Shown here: in pieces, positions 36,901-49,784 of the stretch
Position numbering within the stretch: position 1 is the first letter of the stretch
How the letters are laid out: every line of letters starts with the position of its first letter
NCBI GenBank assembly: GCA_914767715.1
Contig: OU612070.1
Span: 28,818,025 to 28,882,024 of the forward strand
DNA length: 64,000 nucleotides
Source: Membranipora membranacea
Lineage: Eukaryota; Bryozoa; Gymnolaemata; Cheilostomatida; Membraniporidae
Reading direction: 5' to 3'
Position numbers and translations under genes: made by a program
Notes under the pieces: model-generated
Told to the model about the DNA's origin: nothing
The model's input: the letters and a program-made list of their open reading frames with translations, nothing else
Databases searched by the model: none

Positions 36901-39550
36901 AATAAATGTTTTGTATTTTCTTTACTTCCATTACCAACAATCTGTTGAGCCTCTCCCTATAGACAGGGTGCTATGTTTTCTCTACTGAATATAGTTTAGG
37001 CCACCCGAGGATTAGATCCGATGTGTGAAAATTAATCAAAATATTGAAAATAAACAAATGCAAGCTCCGAAACCAGCTGAGCTAAATCAAAATTTGAATA
37101 CCCAAGTTATTGCCAAACAATCAGGATGGTCCGATCTGATTTGTTGTTTTATAATCTCTTCGCTCACCATCACTTATGAATAAAATCTTAATTTCACCCA
37201 ACAAAATAATTCATAACAATTACGGAATGAAAACGAGCAGCGGAAGTTTACCGTTGTTCATAAACCAGATCATCATTAACAGAAAATCTGGGTTTAGTTT
37301 TGCCACACTTCCAAATTGGTAATTGTAATAATTACAAAGTTAAATACCTAACTTATTTAATTCTTCAAATTGCTAATGATCGCTTAATCATCATAATTGC
37401 TCCCCTTCTCTGCACACATTGCCACCTATTTTTCAAGCCGTTGAGATAGCTGAACGCCGCTTGTGCTTTGAGGTGTCAGGTTGTTAGAGTATAACCAAAC
37501 CCTATGTTAGTGTGGGTAATTTGCAGCCCCAAAAGATCTGTTTTAAAACTTATCTAAATATGGGTCTAGGCGGATTTAGGGGCTTTACCAGCAGGGTGAC
37601 AATTCACTATTTCTATCTGATAACGATTTGAAAAAAAATACTCCTGGTGATTGAATGCGCTTGGCAGGTGTACTTTACTATATGCTGACAGTGATAATGG
37701 TGTGGACTCAAATGTTCTGGCCGAAGTTCTCTTCTAGCCAGTCTTGTAATACCAACAATGCATGATCCTGACTATAAATAAAAGATATGTGAACTCTTGT
37801 ACACTACGGTATTGATGGGCTCAAATCATAGTCATTTCATATACTTACGTATATATCATTATTGTTAGTAGCTGTATGTCTATTCGATAACATGTCAGGG
37901 ACAGCTGATCTTCTAAAATTATGCCTTTTCTAAGAGTATGGAGCTGGTAGAAACATGGTAATGATCTGAAATCACACTGTATTATACAATAAATTAAAGC
38001 AGTGGGCATTCAAAAATGTACTACCAATGCCTGATATAGTAGCTGATCTGTAGTATTAGTTGGTCTGGTGATGCATGGCTGAGTGTGCCTTCCAATATTT
38101 CCATGATAGGCATTTAGATTTTTCAATGATCACGTCACAGAAAAAATACATGTAAAAAGGCATCATATATCATCCTATAATGATTCTTCTGTTAGTTGGA
38201 TTTCTCAAGACTTGTCGTAAATGACCATCTACCAGTCAGCAGCCATGTGGAACATAACAAGAGGACTGTTGATTCAATAATGCCTCATTTCAAGTAGCAG
38301 ATTGCCAGCAAACGCTTCAACTGTGACTTTACACCCTTTATTAAATTCAGGATTCCCAAGAATTATTCCAAGACGTTGTCTTTCAACTATGCTGTTTGTT
38401 GAGACTTCTGCTGTCGATAGGAGTAATCACTCCACAATATTATGACTCAGAATGAGCGATGTAAGTGGTGAGCCTCAAGGACCTATCTGAAGAGGTCAGA
38501 TGCTTTCCAAACGATTAAATTTACAAGTCCAATTTAAATTTTCAGATTTTACGCACCGAGTGTTTTGTGATGGTAAAATTGGGTTGGGTATTGTTACCAA
38601 CTTGAGTGTCTGATATTATACCATACCATAGGATAACTGATACAATGTCTTTTCTATGATTATTTCTCACCATAAACATATCGGACAGAGTCTTGCAAGG
38701 ATTGGGACGCCATATCATGGAAAATATATTTTAACAAGATCGAAAAAAATTTGCAGGCAAGAACCAGCCTAAAATATTTTGTTCATATTGACATCAGGCA
38801 ACTTATTGCGAGATTCTAATTCTTATATTCAGTGACTTTTTTCACCAAAACAAAGATAGTGGGCACTAAAGATTATGCACAACCGATAGAGAGTATTGTT
38901 CGTCTAAATTCCAATAGCATCCTGTACATATACAGGTACAAATATAAGTATAAAAAGGAGGATTGCGCTACAAAATGAGGTTGTGGACTTTTGAAAATGA
39001 CAACGCAAAACAGACGTTGCGGAAACACTGACAGTATTGTTAACACTCCATAATACGGACCTAGTATGACTATCCGAGACTGAAAAGCCCAAATAACAAA
39101 AATACTTGAAATGTTCTTGATAACTCAGAGCGATAGATGAAATTGGCATTTTAAAATCATGGATTCATAACACTGATAAATTTTTTTTGCAATCTATTGT
39201 ATTTAATAGGTGACACAATGAGTTTATAACCAAATTGCTTATTTTTAGGGCAAATGACTTGCCTTTGATTTCGATCATCAATACTTATTGATGTAAGACT
39301 GCAGGATGTCAATCGATTTCATTGGTTTATTTATATCGTCTGTGACTTTATTTGTTTCATGTGATAGAATGTCATCACAAAAAAATTAAAAATTATAGAA
39401 AATTGCTAAGGCGACATGAAAAGTCTCATTCCTAGGCAAAAATAAATAGTAGTCTAGTTCTGTACAAAATTGTCATGGTATGCTCTCTAAAAGGCATATA
39501 AAAGCGTGAAAAAAGAAGAAAAAATATAAAAAAAATTATTTCGCTGAGGA
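30959..39550. other. Gene-poor flank downstream of foxG
   Basis: AT-rich DNA with no supported gene. It holds a 23-bp tandem at 31328-31415 and scattered homopurine/homopyrimidine tracts. A TTTATT at about 39350 (AATAAA on the minus strand) is a candidate foxG poly(A) signal. The size and emptiness next to a developmental regulator suggest cis-regulatory content, but no element can be named from one sequence. Confidence 0.45.
31328..31415. repeat. 23-bp tandem repeat, four copies
   Basis: TAATATGTATGAGTATTAG plus TAAG, repeated about four times with one substitution in the first copy. Confidence 0.9.
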
Positions 39551-40857
39551 TCACCTGAGTGCAGCCGGTATATTTTGTGTTAGCTGGGCCATACCAGGAG
39601 GGGGGCTAGGGTTACCAGCCTGAAGGCGCCTCAAATATAAATCAGTATATGCGGCAGGATTGAGACCTCCCTGATATAAACTACCTAACATAGCTGCCTG
39701 AGTGGCTAACAAGTTACTGTACATCGCTGCCGACGGACTAAGTGGCATTGTGGGTAAACGATTGTCAGCAGCAACCTTCATTGGCTCTAAGAGTCTGTCC
39801 ATGGAGAAATTACTCGCTGAAGAAGGATTGAGTGGGGAAGGGAGATCACCAGGTCGCTGGAAGGGCAGCATTGGTGGTGCTGAAGCAGGCTGGAACCTGA
39901 GCGCTTGTGCGGCAGCATATTGCTGTGTGAGTCCAAGTAAAGCTGGTGAGATACCTGGCCACATCATACTGGCCTTTTCAGTTTGGTAAATCGGTGGTAC
40001 ATTACGTCTGAACGCTGCTAGTCTGGAACGAGAGACGGCGGTTGATCTGCGTCTCAGCTTACCAGTGCTGCCACCGATGAATACATCGTCACATGATGGG
40101 TCGAGGCACCAGTAGTTACCTTTTCCTGGGTCATCATAATGCCTGGGTACTTTGACGAAACATTTATTGAGACTGAGGTTGTGTCTGATTGAGTTTTGCC
40201 AGCCTTGTTTGTTCTCACGATAGTAAGGAAAGTTTTTCATGATGAATTCATAGATTCCGTTTAGTGTGAGTCTTTTCTCAGGACTGCTGCGGATTGCCAT
40301 CATTATAAGAGCGTTGTAAGAGAAGGGTGGTTTGTCTGATTTCTTTTCCCCGCTCTCAGTATTAGTAGGCGATCCCGCTGACGATGTTGATGTGTTACTG
40401 TTATTATTATTGTCTGTTTGCGCCTCTTCGCCGAGTGTGATCTCATCCTCTGACGTTACGTCGATATCTTCGCATGTTTCGTCTTCTGGAGTTAAACTTC
40501 TCTCAGAGCCACATGCTGCTTCAGGTTCTGTAATTAGAAAATAAAAATGAGATTGAGAATTATAGTTTTACTGTAATAATATTCTTGATTTTTAATTGAA
40601 TTGAAGCCAGTTCTGCATCTAGTTATCAAAATAATAACTTATGATGTTCGCTTGGCAGGGATTTTATCTGTCAGCCTCCACTAAATAAGAACATTTTGGG
40701 TAATTTTTAATTATATTGTCACCAATTTTTACTCACCATTATTTTTGTTAGATGTAGTGTTGTTATTAGACAGCATGCTGTCAATAGTAAAACTGCTGAC
40801 TCTGTTGAGTCTTGGCGAAATCTGCTGCGCTTCTTCCATACTATATCCTTCTGTCAT
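39551..40857 (-). CDS. foxG: Forkhead transcription factor FoxG
   Basis: Complete two-exon gene: 40857-40737 (ATG at 40857) and 40527-39551, giving 365 residues; the intron splits one codon after codon 40. Residues 23-29 (FTIDSML) form an eh1-like Groucho-recruiting motif. An acidic Ser/Asn-rich linker follows. The forkhead domain runs from KPPFSYNAL at ~106 to ~201, with recognition helix [13 protein letters not shown] and the FoxG-typical wing [16 protein letters not shown]. The C-terminal ~160 residues are rich in Ala, Pro, Leu and Ser. FoxG is a nuclear DNA-binding repressor that patterns anterior neural and sensory tissue in bilaterians (family knowledge). FoxG is intronless in coding sequence in vertebrates as far as I recall, so the early intron is notable. 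The domain is intact; assignment is very secure. Confidence 0.96.
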
Positions 40858-40983
40858 CACTTTGACTGTGTACACACGATGGCTACCACTGAATTCCTCT
40901 CTTGATCTTTTAGCTACTGTTTGACGCTACTGTTTGACTTGGTGCTAATCGAGCAAATGTAACAAATTACTGGTATTTTCATT

Positions 40984-40991
40984 TATTTATA
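40984..40991 (-). promoter_or_regulatory. TATA-like box upstream of foxG
   Basis: TATAAATA on the minus strand, 127 bases before the foxG ATG, would give a 5' UTR of about 100 bases. In AT-rich DNA this can arise by chance. Confidence 0.35.
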
Positions 40992-43739
40992 AACCAGTGG
41001 CTCAATGAACAGTATTCCATAAGTCAATTATAGGCTTTAGTTTCTTTTGGTTAGAGCACCCAGCCAATCACAGCACTAATTCTAATTGTACAGTGCTTAG
41101 AAATGAAGGCTCTCTCACTAGGATACTTTTGCTACTTGAATAGACAGGCTACTGTCATTGTATTGAAAGCCTATGTTTTCACAAGATTTGTAATTTGACT
41201 CTTGAATCATGCTGTGTGGTGATTAGAACCCTCAAGGCAAAAGAATTGTCTTGTATTGTAATAAATAAACAGAAAACTTGACGCATCATGATTTCTCGTC
41301 AAGCACAACACCGTTCATGATTCGAGGTCGCAAGTCAATTTGCAAAATTTTGATGCAATTTATTTTCAACTTTTCTAATAAATAATACGGGAATAGAGGT
41401 TAAATTCACCGTCAAAAAACTTGGACCTTTGAATTATATATTCATACAATAGAGGTGTATGAAAAATATACTCTTATTGTCAAAGTGCTACTGTGTGAGG
41501 TCCTGTGGTTTATCTACTTCAGTTTAACGGAGATGAATTTTTCAAGTCATAATTTACTGCGGTACTTTTGATTTTAGCACTTTGATGACCAGGAGTTGAT
41601 TATTTGAGCATGTTTATTACATTTCAAACACCCAAGTTAAATAAGATTTAAACCAGCTTGCACCAAGCGGTGTAAAACATGAGTTTTGTTTAATGTTTCA
41701 CGTAAATTTTATCTTTTGCAACGTTGTAAAACCACACCTGTAAATGAAAGTTTACAACTGAAGGTATATTTTGATTAAAGGTTATTTAGCAAACATAATG
41801 TCAGTCACAAAAATAAACAACTCGAATCTGCTAACTGGATTACGCTGGATTCACTCAGTCAGATCACATAACAGTCAGATCAATGGGAATAAAAATGTGT
41901 ATCTTACATCAGGGAAGGTAAGTCAAGAAGGGGCCGATACTTCATTTTATAAATAATTCGGGTAATTTTCTTCAAATCTAATGACAAACACCACACAACT
42001 TGACAGAAATTTAATTCACTGGAATATTATTCATCAGGTATTACAAATAAAAAAACCTGTCAATACTCGGAGTGAGCTGCCATTCAAAATCAGAACTTAA
42101 TTACATCAAACGAAGTGTCAAGATTTATTTCTTAATTTTTATCATTCGCTAAAATCGAAGAAAAACAAACCTCTTTGCTGTAGATTAGCTGTTTGCATAT
42201 TCTGATTAAATCCAATTAAAACTGTAAACCTTGTTTGCAGATGCCATGAAGCGGTAAAATTCAGTTTCCAACATAATGTTATAGTTGTCACATCTTTTTT
42301 TTTAGAAATTCTCACTGTTAGATATCATAAACTGGTGACACAAAAATTGTTGTGGTGTGCCAGTAACACACAGACATATACAACCATTTTATGTTCTTGC
42401 TACATCATGAAAAAAATTAGAGATATTATGATGAGTTTTTGCTGACAATAGATGTATTATTATCTACTCGGTGAGGTTGCAGATAAAATAATTACAACAT
42501 GTAACTGATCTGTAAATATTGCATCGATTGTGTTACTGTGTTCCTCTCTGCTTAGCTAGTGGTTACTAGAGATTAAGGTTATTGTCTTCTCCTGTTTTGT
42601 AAGCAAACAATTCCAAAATAATCCTACAACAGTTGACTATAACCCGGGAGGGTTAGAGCGGGGAGGGTGGGACTATAACCAGGGAGGGTGGGATCCCACC
42701 CTCCCTGATCTAACCTTTCACTCCATTAGTCAATGGTAGAATTTATTAATCTCTAATCAACAAAATCAAATTGCACTCACACTTGATCTAATTAGCCACA
42801 TTAAATTTGATGACTGTAATATCATTATTCTATATTTATACTGCATAAAAATATAAAAAAAAGGTAGAAGACGGAAATATAGATGATGATCACTTACGGC
42901 TTTTATTATTTTATGTGCTTTGATTAATTAATTTGGTTGTACCTACCTTTATAATATTATGTTATATTGCATTGCATTGTTGCATGTTGTTTTATATACT
43001 GTCTCATGCTGTTGCGCATGATTTAACTAGACTAGAACAAAAATATATCTATTGTGAGCATATGCTATTAATTTTGTACATTTTGCTAATCTTATTTCAT
43101 TTTGGCTACAATTATTTCACTTTTAATAAATATTTAAAAAAAAATAGAATAAAGAATTTTGATGTGTCCGTTTTACAAGCAGAGTCCAGTGGCAACCTAT
43201 TGAAAAATTGTCTAGGTATGCGACTTCATTTACAATTTTGGGTGGATAGGGTTTGACAGTTGGCTCTGGTAGGGGTTTTCTTGCTGATTGCAATTGTAAT
43301 ATTACACATTAAGTTGAACAATAGGCGGCTTATTGCCAAAAACGCTGCCGGAAAAAGGAAAGTGATGTAAAAATGATGATATGGTTTCAAAACATCCAAA
43401 ATCTGTCAGAGCAAAGCATGTCATATATAGTGGATCTACAAGTTTACATGGGTCTGCTATCATAAATAGCCAAGCTGCAATACCACTCTTTTTCACCTGT
43501 ATCATTAAAGCGTAACTACTTTATCATTTTTGCTGCCACCTTGAAAACTGGCTTTAAATATTTTTATATATCATTTTGATTATTTAGGCCAGATGCTGCA
43601 GAGACAAAAGCATGCCTTACACATATGAGCAGGCAACTCTGAGGTTATGAGGCTAGTTTTTTAGTAAGCTGCAATTTTTACTGTGCTCCTGCGTGAGACA
43701 TTTTTTAACCATATACAGCATTTTAATGTAATAGCCCAG
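40992..43739. other. Intergenic, upstream of foxG
   Basis: No gene seen. AT-rich, with a cluster of GGGAGGGT motifs near 42644-42710 that includes a perfect 28-bp palindrome (listed separately). Confidence 0.5.
42680..42707. repeat. Perfect 28-bp palindrome, CAGGGAG family
   Basis: CAGGGAGGGTGGGA joined directly to its reverse complement. It sits beside two more GGGAGGGT repeats (42648-42672), and has a sequence relative at 56324-56350. Confidence 0.85.
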
Positions 43740-43769
43740 GACTGAGAGTGACACCATCTTAACACTCTC

Positions 43770-46733
43770 GTGATCTGGCACGCCTGGATACCAGATATGA
43801 CAAGCTCAGCCGTGAGATACTCCAGAGAAGAGCTGCTGGAGATCAGAAATCTGCCTTCAAATTCAGGTGACTCATTTGATTGGTATGACATAGACAGTAC
43901 ACTGCCCATTAATCCTCCTAACGAGCAGCGCAGAATTGAGGCTAGAGTAACACCAAGGCTTTCTTCTTACCAGCTCAGAAAGCCAAGGATGCAAGCGCTT
44001 ACAACAATACCAACTGTAGCATCTATGTGTGATTATATCAAACCAACAAATAGGCCCTCAATAACTCAAACCACGGTAAATAGACAATCTCACCCTACCA
44101 CCGTGAAGATCGATCCGAAAATAAACAACAAGGCGATAAGCGATGATAACCGTCCCCGACTTCCACATGTTTTAGCAACAAATTTGCAGAGACAAACACT
44201 CGCCAAACATCACTAGCTCGCTGGTCTTATTGATGAGCATAAATATGACATCTTACTGCTGACTGAAACTTGGTACAACAAGCTTACAGAGAAAGTATAT
44301 AACTACCCAGGTTTCAATCGCACAGCTACCAATAGACACCAGTCACGAGAAGGAGGGGGTGTGGCGATCTACACTCGCTCAGATTATCATGTTACAACAC
44401 TAAAATCGTATACTTCCACCACCATGTTGTCGTTGTGGACTTTGAACAAAATCCCAGGCATAAGTGACAAAATGATCTTCGGAGTTATTTATCACCCGCC
44501 CGGCCTGCGGAATGAGATGAAAGATCACACAACACAACACATATACGACACCATCAATTACCTGACCAACAAACATAAAACTACGAAGCTGTTACTCTAT
44601 GGTGATTTCAATGACCTGAATACATCATCAATCAAACCGTTATTCGGATTACCACAGATTGTTGACTTCCCAACCAGAGAAACAGCCTTCCTAGACAAAC
44701 TATTCACCAACATTCCTGAATACGTTAGCCTAAAATGCAAGTCTGCACCTCCAGTTGGCTCCAGCGATCATTGCTCGGTGACTCTAGAATCTGCCGCCAA
44801 GAGAGCAGTTCAATACGAAACAATATCCAAACGTATGGTTACCCCTCCCGCTAAGATCAAAATTAGCCAAGAACTGGAGAAACAAGACTGGTCACAGGTA
44901 ATCAATGAGCCGAACATAGACAAGAACGCTGAGATATTCCATAATATAGTGATGGATATATAACAGCAACTGCCCGTTACGTCGAATACGAATGGCACAA
45001 GACAAGCAATGCCTCGAAACCCTACTTACCAGGAAACTGCGTCGAGCAAAACAACGAGCTCACCGGAAAAACAAACCGGTATGGAAGTATGTAAACAAAG
45101 TTCTCCATAAAAAACTCAATAACACCGGGATTCCCAGTAGCGTAGCTATCAGCGATATTATCAGAAATCTCAAATTCATTAACACCAGAAAAGCCACACG
45201 CTGATTACCCTCAATGGATTAGCAAACTGAATCCTGAGGCTATATCTATACCACTACAAAACATCATTCAAACAATGTTAGATACTGGGAAATACCCATC
45301 ACTGTGGAAACGCAGTGAGATAACTCCAATAAACAAGATAGCATTGCCTACACAATACAGCGAGTTTAGACCTATTGCGTTATTATATCACTGTAGTAAG
45401 ATCACAGAATGGTATATAATACAACCCCTCACCGACAAAGCATCCGATGATACTCAGTACGCATATACCCAAGGTACCGGTACCATCGACGCCTTAGTCA
45501 ACGCTGCCACATCTTGGAAACTTGCGATGGATGACACTAATACTCTCGCCGTCCATGCTCTTTTCGAAGATTTCTCAAAAGCGTTTGACAACATGCCTCC
45601 AGATATCCTCGCCTCTATCATGCTATCTCAAGGATACAGTGAATCAATTATTGCCCTGTGCGTCGACTACCTAACAAATCGCAGGCAGCGTGTCGCCCAC
45701 AAATCCTCTAAGACAACATCTGGTGAAAGAGTGGGCAACATTGGTGTACCCCAGGGCACAAGGTGTGGACCGATACTTTAGAATATTTTTATAAAATCAC
45801 TGCAATCATCCGAAAACATCATAAAGTATGCTGACGACCTAACAATATTCACCACGTTTCCAAAATCAGAATCAAATATTGCTCGCGGCCACAGCTCTAC
45901 CGCCAGTGATACTATAACGAAAGAAGCTACTATGAATACAGAGTGGTGTCAAAACAATGGCATGACACTAAATACATCCAAAACGAAACAGATGGCAATG
46001 TCATTACGGAATAAGATAACTCTCGAAACCCCAGTCTGCGTAAACAACAAAGTCATCAAACGCGTAGACTCATTCAAACTGCTTGGGGTTAACATAGACG
46101 AACACCTCACATTTCACAAGCATGCTGAATCTATAGTTGAGAGAAGCCATGTAAAGGTCCATGCACTACAACTTCTGAAACGGTATGGCGTAAATCAAAC
46201 AGGACTGTGTAGATACTACATGACCATCATTCGACCGCTGCTTACATATGCCTGCCAAGCATGGTTTCCATCGTAAGCCCGGTATGACATATTTAAACTA
46301 GAGAGCATCCAATGACGCTGCTTGAAGCTGATATATCCCCATATCGAGCATTATGACGAACGCCTCATAGTGGCTAAGCTGCCTGCACTCAAAGTATTCA
46401 TGTCAAATCTCTGCTCTGATTACAGTGCCAAGGTCATAAATAACCCTATACATCGGTTATCCCACCTGATTCCATCCAGGCAAGACACAAACAGGCACTC
46501 TACTAGAACTCATAACACCCTGATAAAAAAGCACCGAACTCAGAGCCTTATGAATACTATATTTTACAAATTCGGTGTATAAAAATGGATTTATTTTTCT
46601 ATGTGTGACATTATAAAGAACGACTAATGCAGTTCGAATAATTTTTTAATGTAACTCCTGCTCTGATTATGATTGTAATATGTACTTTCTTGAGCGGTGA
46701 AATAAAGTCCATATCTATCTATCTATCTATCTA
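43770..46733 (+). mobile_element. Degenerate LINE retrotransposon (Jockey superfamily, CR1/L2-like)
   Basis: A non-LTR retrotransposon with broken coding frames. Order: an N-terminal region (43770-44216, including RYSREELLEIRNL); an apurinic-type endonuclease (44220-44963) with LLLTETW, REGGGVAIY, YGDFND and SSDHCSV; a reverse transcriptase (45275-46276) with EFRPIAL, DFSKAFD, IGVPQGT, YADD near 45828 and KTKQM; and a C-terminal portion to 46582. Stops and frame breaks fall after 44216, 44963, 45204, 45781 and 46276, so it is inactive. The 3' end has AAATAAAG followed by a short TATC microsatellite (46711-46732), typical of the tails of such elements. Clade within Jockey not determined. Confidence 0.92.
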
Positions 46734-48364
46734 CCTCCATAGTAACATCTATCACCATTTGTTTGAAATAATCGGAGATACCTGCAACTTTTGGTTAAGT
46801 TTTCGCGTAACTTGATGGTGATGTAGGAATTTTCACTGAAAGCTGCTCTCAGCTTGCTTGCATTTTGCTGCAGCGTACCTGATGTTGCAACAAACCCTTT
46901 TAGTTTTCTGACTGCAGCGAGATGCAAACCAATTTTTTTCATCAGTTACTCACAGAAAGGTTGGTGCTCCAATCCTGAGCGCCACCTTCCAGCGAGCCGA
47001 TGTGTTGGCAACTTATATGACCTTCATGTTGGCTACCTTCAAGGGAGCTGTAAGGTGTTAAGATAGTTAAATTTGTGACAGAAAGCTAAACAGAAAATAG
47101 ATTTTGTTTCACGGCCATGGTGTATTATACTCGGAAGTTGGAATCCCTTAAGTTAATCAACATCCAAATGAATAGAACAAGTATAAGGGATATGTCTAGT
47201 CTCGTTGACAATTATTCTTATTTGCAGCGTGTATTTTTAATCTTATACTTATAAGAACTCTGATAAGCCGTGAGATTTTTTCATGTCATTTTCACTATTG
47301 GTGTCGTTACTCAAAAACCTCAAAGATCTATCCTATCCTTGATGTCATATAAAATCGCTGCGATGTAGTGTCGCTGTCATGGTGTTAAATCTTGCGTGTG
47401 ATATTTTAACCATATCATAACCTTGAACTCTGGGAGTTGCTTTTCTGGGGTACAACCAAATATATAATTGGCTCTTGTCCAAAGTATCTCAAATTCAATA
47501 AAAGAAGAAAGACCAAAAGTGATTATCATAATTTTCTTGTCTTCTACTTAGTTTTGATGTAGTATTGTTATAGAATAGTGATATCGCAGCCATCAAATTC
47601 AATGTGAAAAATTAGATCAAGTGGGACTCAATTCTGTTGATAAGAGATTCGTAAATTTTTCCATTGACTGTTGGAATAAAGCAAAAGCGAAAAATTTTTT
47701 GGAATTGTTTACTCACTAAGCACGGGAAGACAACAACCATAAACAATTAGAAACCCCTTGCTAAGCAACAGGGAACACAGTAACACAACCCATGCAAAAA
47801 ATGCAAGATTCTCAGATCAGTTAGTAGTTGTGAATAATTTACCACAGCATTATGATTCACTGGAACAGATCAGTAATAAAAAAAGATAGATTGCTTACGT
47901 CTGTCTGTCTGTCTGTATGTTACTGGCATAATATTGATCGCTGAGAGATTGTGTCATGTTGGTTTCTTTAGATTCGAGTGCACATTGCGTGATCAAGGTT
48001 TCCCTTAAAATAATTTCTTAATACATCCAAGCGTTAATAAGAGTTATAATATATGCTGCAATATACTTAATGTGAGCATGGAGGTGGTTGGCCCCCCAGG
48101 TGTGCTCAACATGCCTGCAAACAGAGAGCAACCTGGCGCAGATATTGCGGCTTCGCCACTAAGAGACTAAAATTTCGCCGCCCATGCTTCGGGATGTGGC
48201 GTGTGATAAGACATCTGAGTTTAATCATCCCTTTAATCATTACACTCAAATGTACTGGGTTTGTTATCCTGCGTCACTCCTTCTATCTAGTTGAGTTACA
48301 AAGTTAAAGCCATCGAGTGACCGGACAACAAATAACACACATATTCAGTTTTAGGCTATTCCAC
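46734..48364. other. Intergenic between LINE and GPCR gene
   Basis: No gene seen; AT-rich, with a short TCTG microsatellite near 47902. A 71-codon minus-strand frame at 46727-46942 has no recognisable content and includes the microsatellite end. Confidence 0.5.
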
Positions 48365-48370
48365 TTTATT
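48365..48370 (-). terminator. Poly(A) signal of the GPCR gene
   Basis: AATAAA on the minus strand, about 310 bases after the GPCR stop codon; suits an intronless 3' end. Confidence 0.5.
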
Positions 48371-48677
48371 TCTACGAAACAAAGACACTAGCATTACAAA
48401 AACTTACCAAAAAACAAAATTATTCTAATACAAACAGACTTCAAAATTTGGAATAATTGTAGAGTCACAACAGATAAATACTTGTCAGATTTCATAGTGT
48501 ATACAGAGTTTCCACACTCATATAAAAGTCTTTGCATAACCACCATATCGTCCTCTTCACTTCCCTAAGCTTTCTGTCTATATATGACTACTCTACAAGA
48601 AGACAACAATAAGGGTAGTCTAAAATCTGCATGCTTTTTGAGCAGGTAATATCTGCAGCAGTAAGGATTGTCTGCCC

Positions 48678-49742
48678 CTAGGGTACTTGGTGATTATTAG
48701 GAGTGATAACCTCCTGATCAGTCAGGTTAGTTACTAGATAGGGATTAACAATTATTGTCCGGGTTCCTGAGCTGGTAGTAGCATTACAAGAAACTTGTGT
48801 CTTGTAAAACATCTTTGGGACCAAAACTTTGATGAATGTTTTTCTGTAAGCAGCCGACATGAAGCAGTAGATGGCACAATTAATCAGACCATAGAATGTA
48901 TGTGAATAAGCGTACACCCAAAAGATGGCGGCAGGAGGCTGTGAACCCTTAGCCCAGTATCCTAGGCATATCATGATTAGTATTGTTGATGGAGCCATTA
49001 GGCTGATGAAAACTATATTGATAACCATGACATATCTGACAGAAGACTTCATTTCTGCTACTTGCTGCGCTCCTGCTCCCTGCTGTAACTTTTGAATCTC
49101 TTTCCAGATATGAATTTGTAGTGCAGAAGTTGAAATCGCCGGAAGAGTGATTAAGAGCCCTACCAAAATCCCGTTTGGCAAATTCATCACAGTTATTGGA
49201 CCTAGGACAGGATGCAAACATATCATTTGTGGTTCGAACAATGCGATTGTCTTGCCAGCTGTAATAATTGTTACGGCAACGGTGAAGAGTATGAAAGTCT
49301 TGCCAATGTTAGCGATGAGTAAATTGGAGGAGTGGATGAAGGGCTTACAGACGGCTAGGTATCTCTCTATTGAAGATAAGAGATTGATGATATACCTGCA
49401 GATAAGAAAAGACTCCATCAGGACGGTCATTATCAGGTTGAACAGGCCAGACACAGGCGGTGAAGCTTCCGTATTCATATATGATCTAAACAAACAGTTA
49501 TTTACGAGAATGGTGTTGATGCTATACACCATATCTATAGAGCTCATGGACACTAAGACAGATAAATAAGGTTTGTCTTTTAGTGACGGCAGGTTTCTCA
49601 GTATAATCACATGAATGATGTTGATGAGGAATGATATAATGCTGAGTATATCTGTAATCATTGCTGCAGCTGTGCTGTCACAAAGTTCCTGTTGAGGATA
49701 ACATAGTGGTGTAGAAATATTCAAATCCTCTTTTTTCAGCAT
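48678..49742 (-). CDS. Orphan class A (rhodopsin-like) GPCR, intronless coding exon
   Basis: A 354-residue seven-helix receptor. The first in-frame ATG is at 49742; the open frame extends further upstream but without an ATG. The N-terminus is short with an N-glycosylation site at N8 (NIS). Helices fall at about 30-49, 59-80, 100-125, 147-167, 186-211, 236-262 and 272-296. The DRY motif is present as ERY (126-128) followed by LAVCKP. Cysteines at ~83 and ~175 could be the conserved extracellular disulfide, though the first sits earlier than usual. TM7 has NCAIYCF where NPxxY is expected, and TM6 lacks the CWxP proline motif, so activation switches are altered. The Thr/Ser/Asn-rich tail has no obvious palmitoylation cysteine cluster. 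Ligand unknown; likely a lineage-specific receptor. Frame is intact, so probably functional. Confidence 0.88.
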   Translation of the reverse strand: MLKKEDLNISTPLCYPQQELCDSTAAAMITDILSIISFLINIIHVIILRNLPSLKDKPYLSVLVSMSSIDMVYSINTILVNNCLFRSYMNTEASPPVSGLFNLIMTVLMESFLICRYIINLLSSIERYLAVCKPFIHSSNLLIANIGKTFILFTVAVTIITAGKTIALFEPQMICLHPVLGPITVMNLPNGILVGLLITLPAISTSALQIHIWKEIQKLQQGAGAQQVAEMKSSVRYVMVINIVFISLMAPSTILIMICLGYWAKGSQPPAAIFWVYAYSHTFYGLINCAIYCFMSAAYRKTFIKVLVPKMFYKTQVSCNATTSSGTRTIIVNPYLVTNLTDQEVITPNNHQVP

Positions 49743-49784
49743 GTTAAATTTGTCCTCAGTTGTTATTAGGGTAGGAGAATCCAA

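Noticed and set aside
49743-49784. Longer GPCR N-terminus beginning at 49784
   Set aside because: That start codon is TTG; the first ATG in frame is at 49742.
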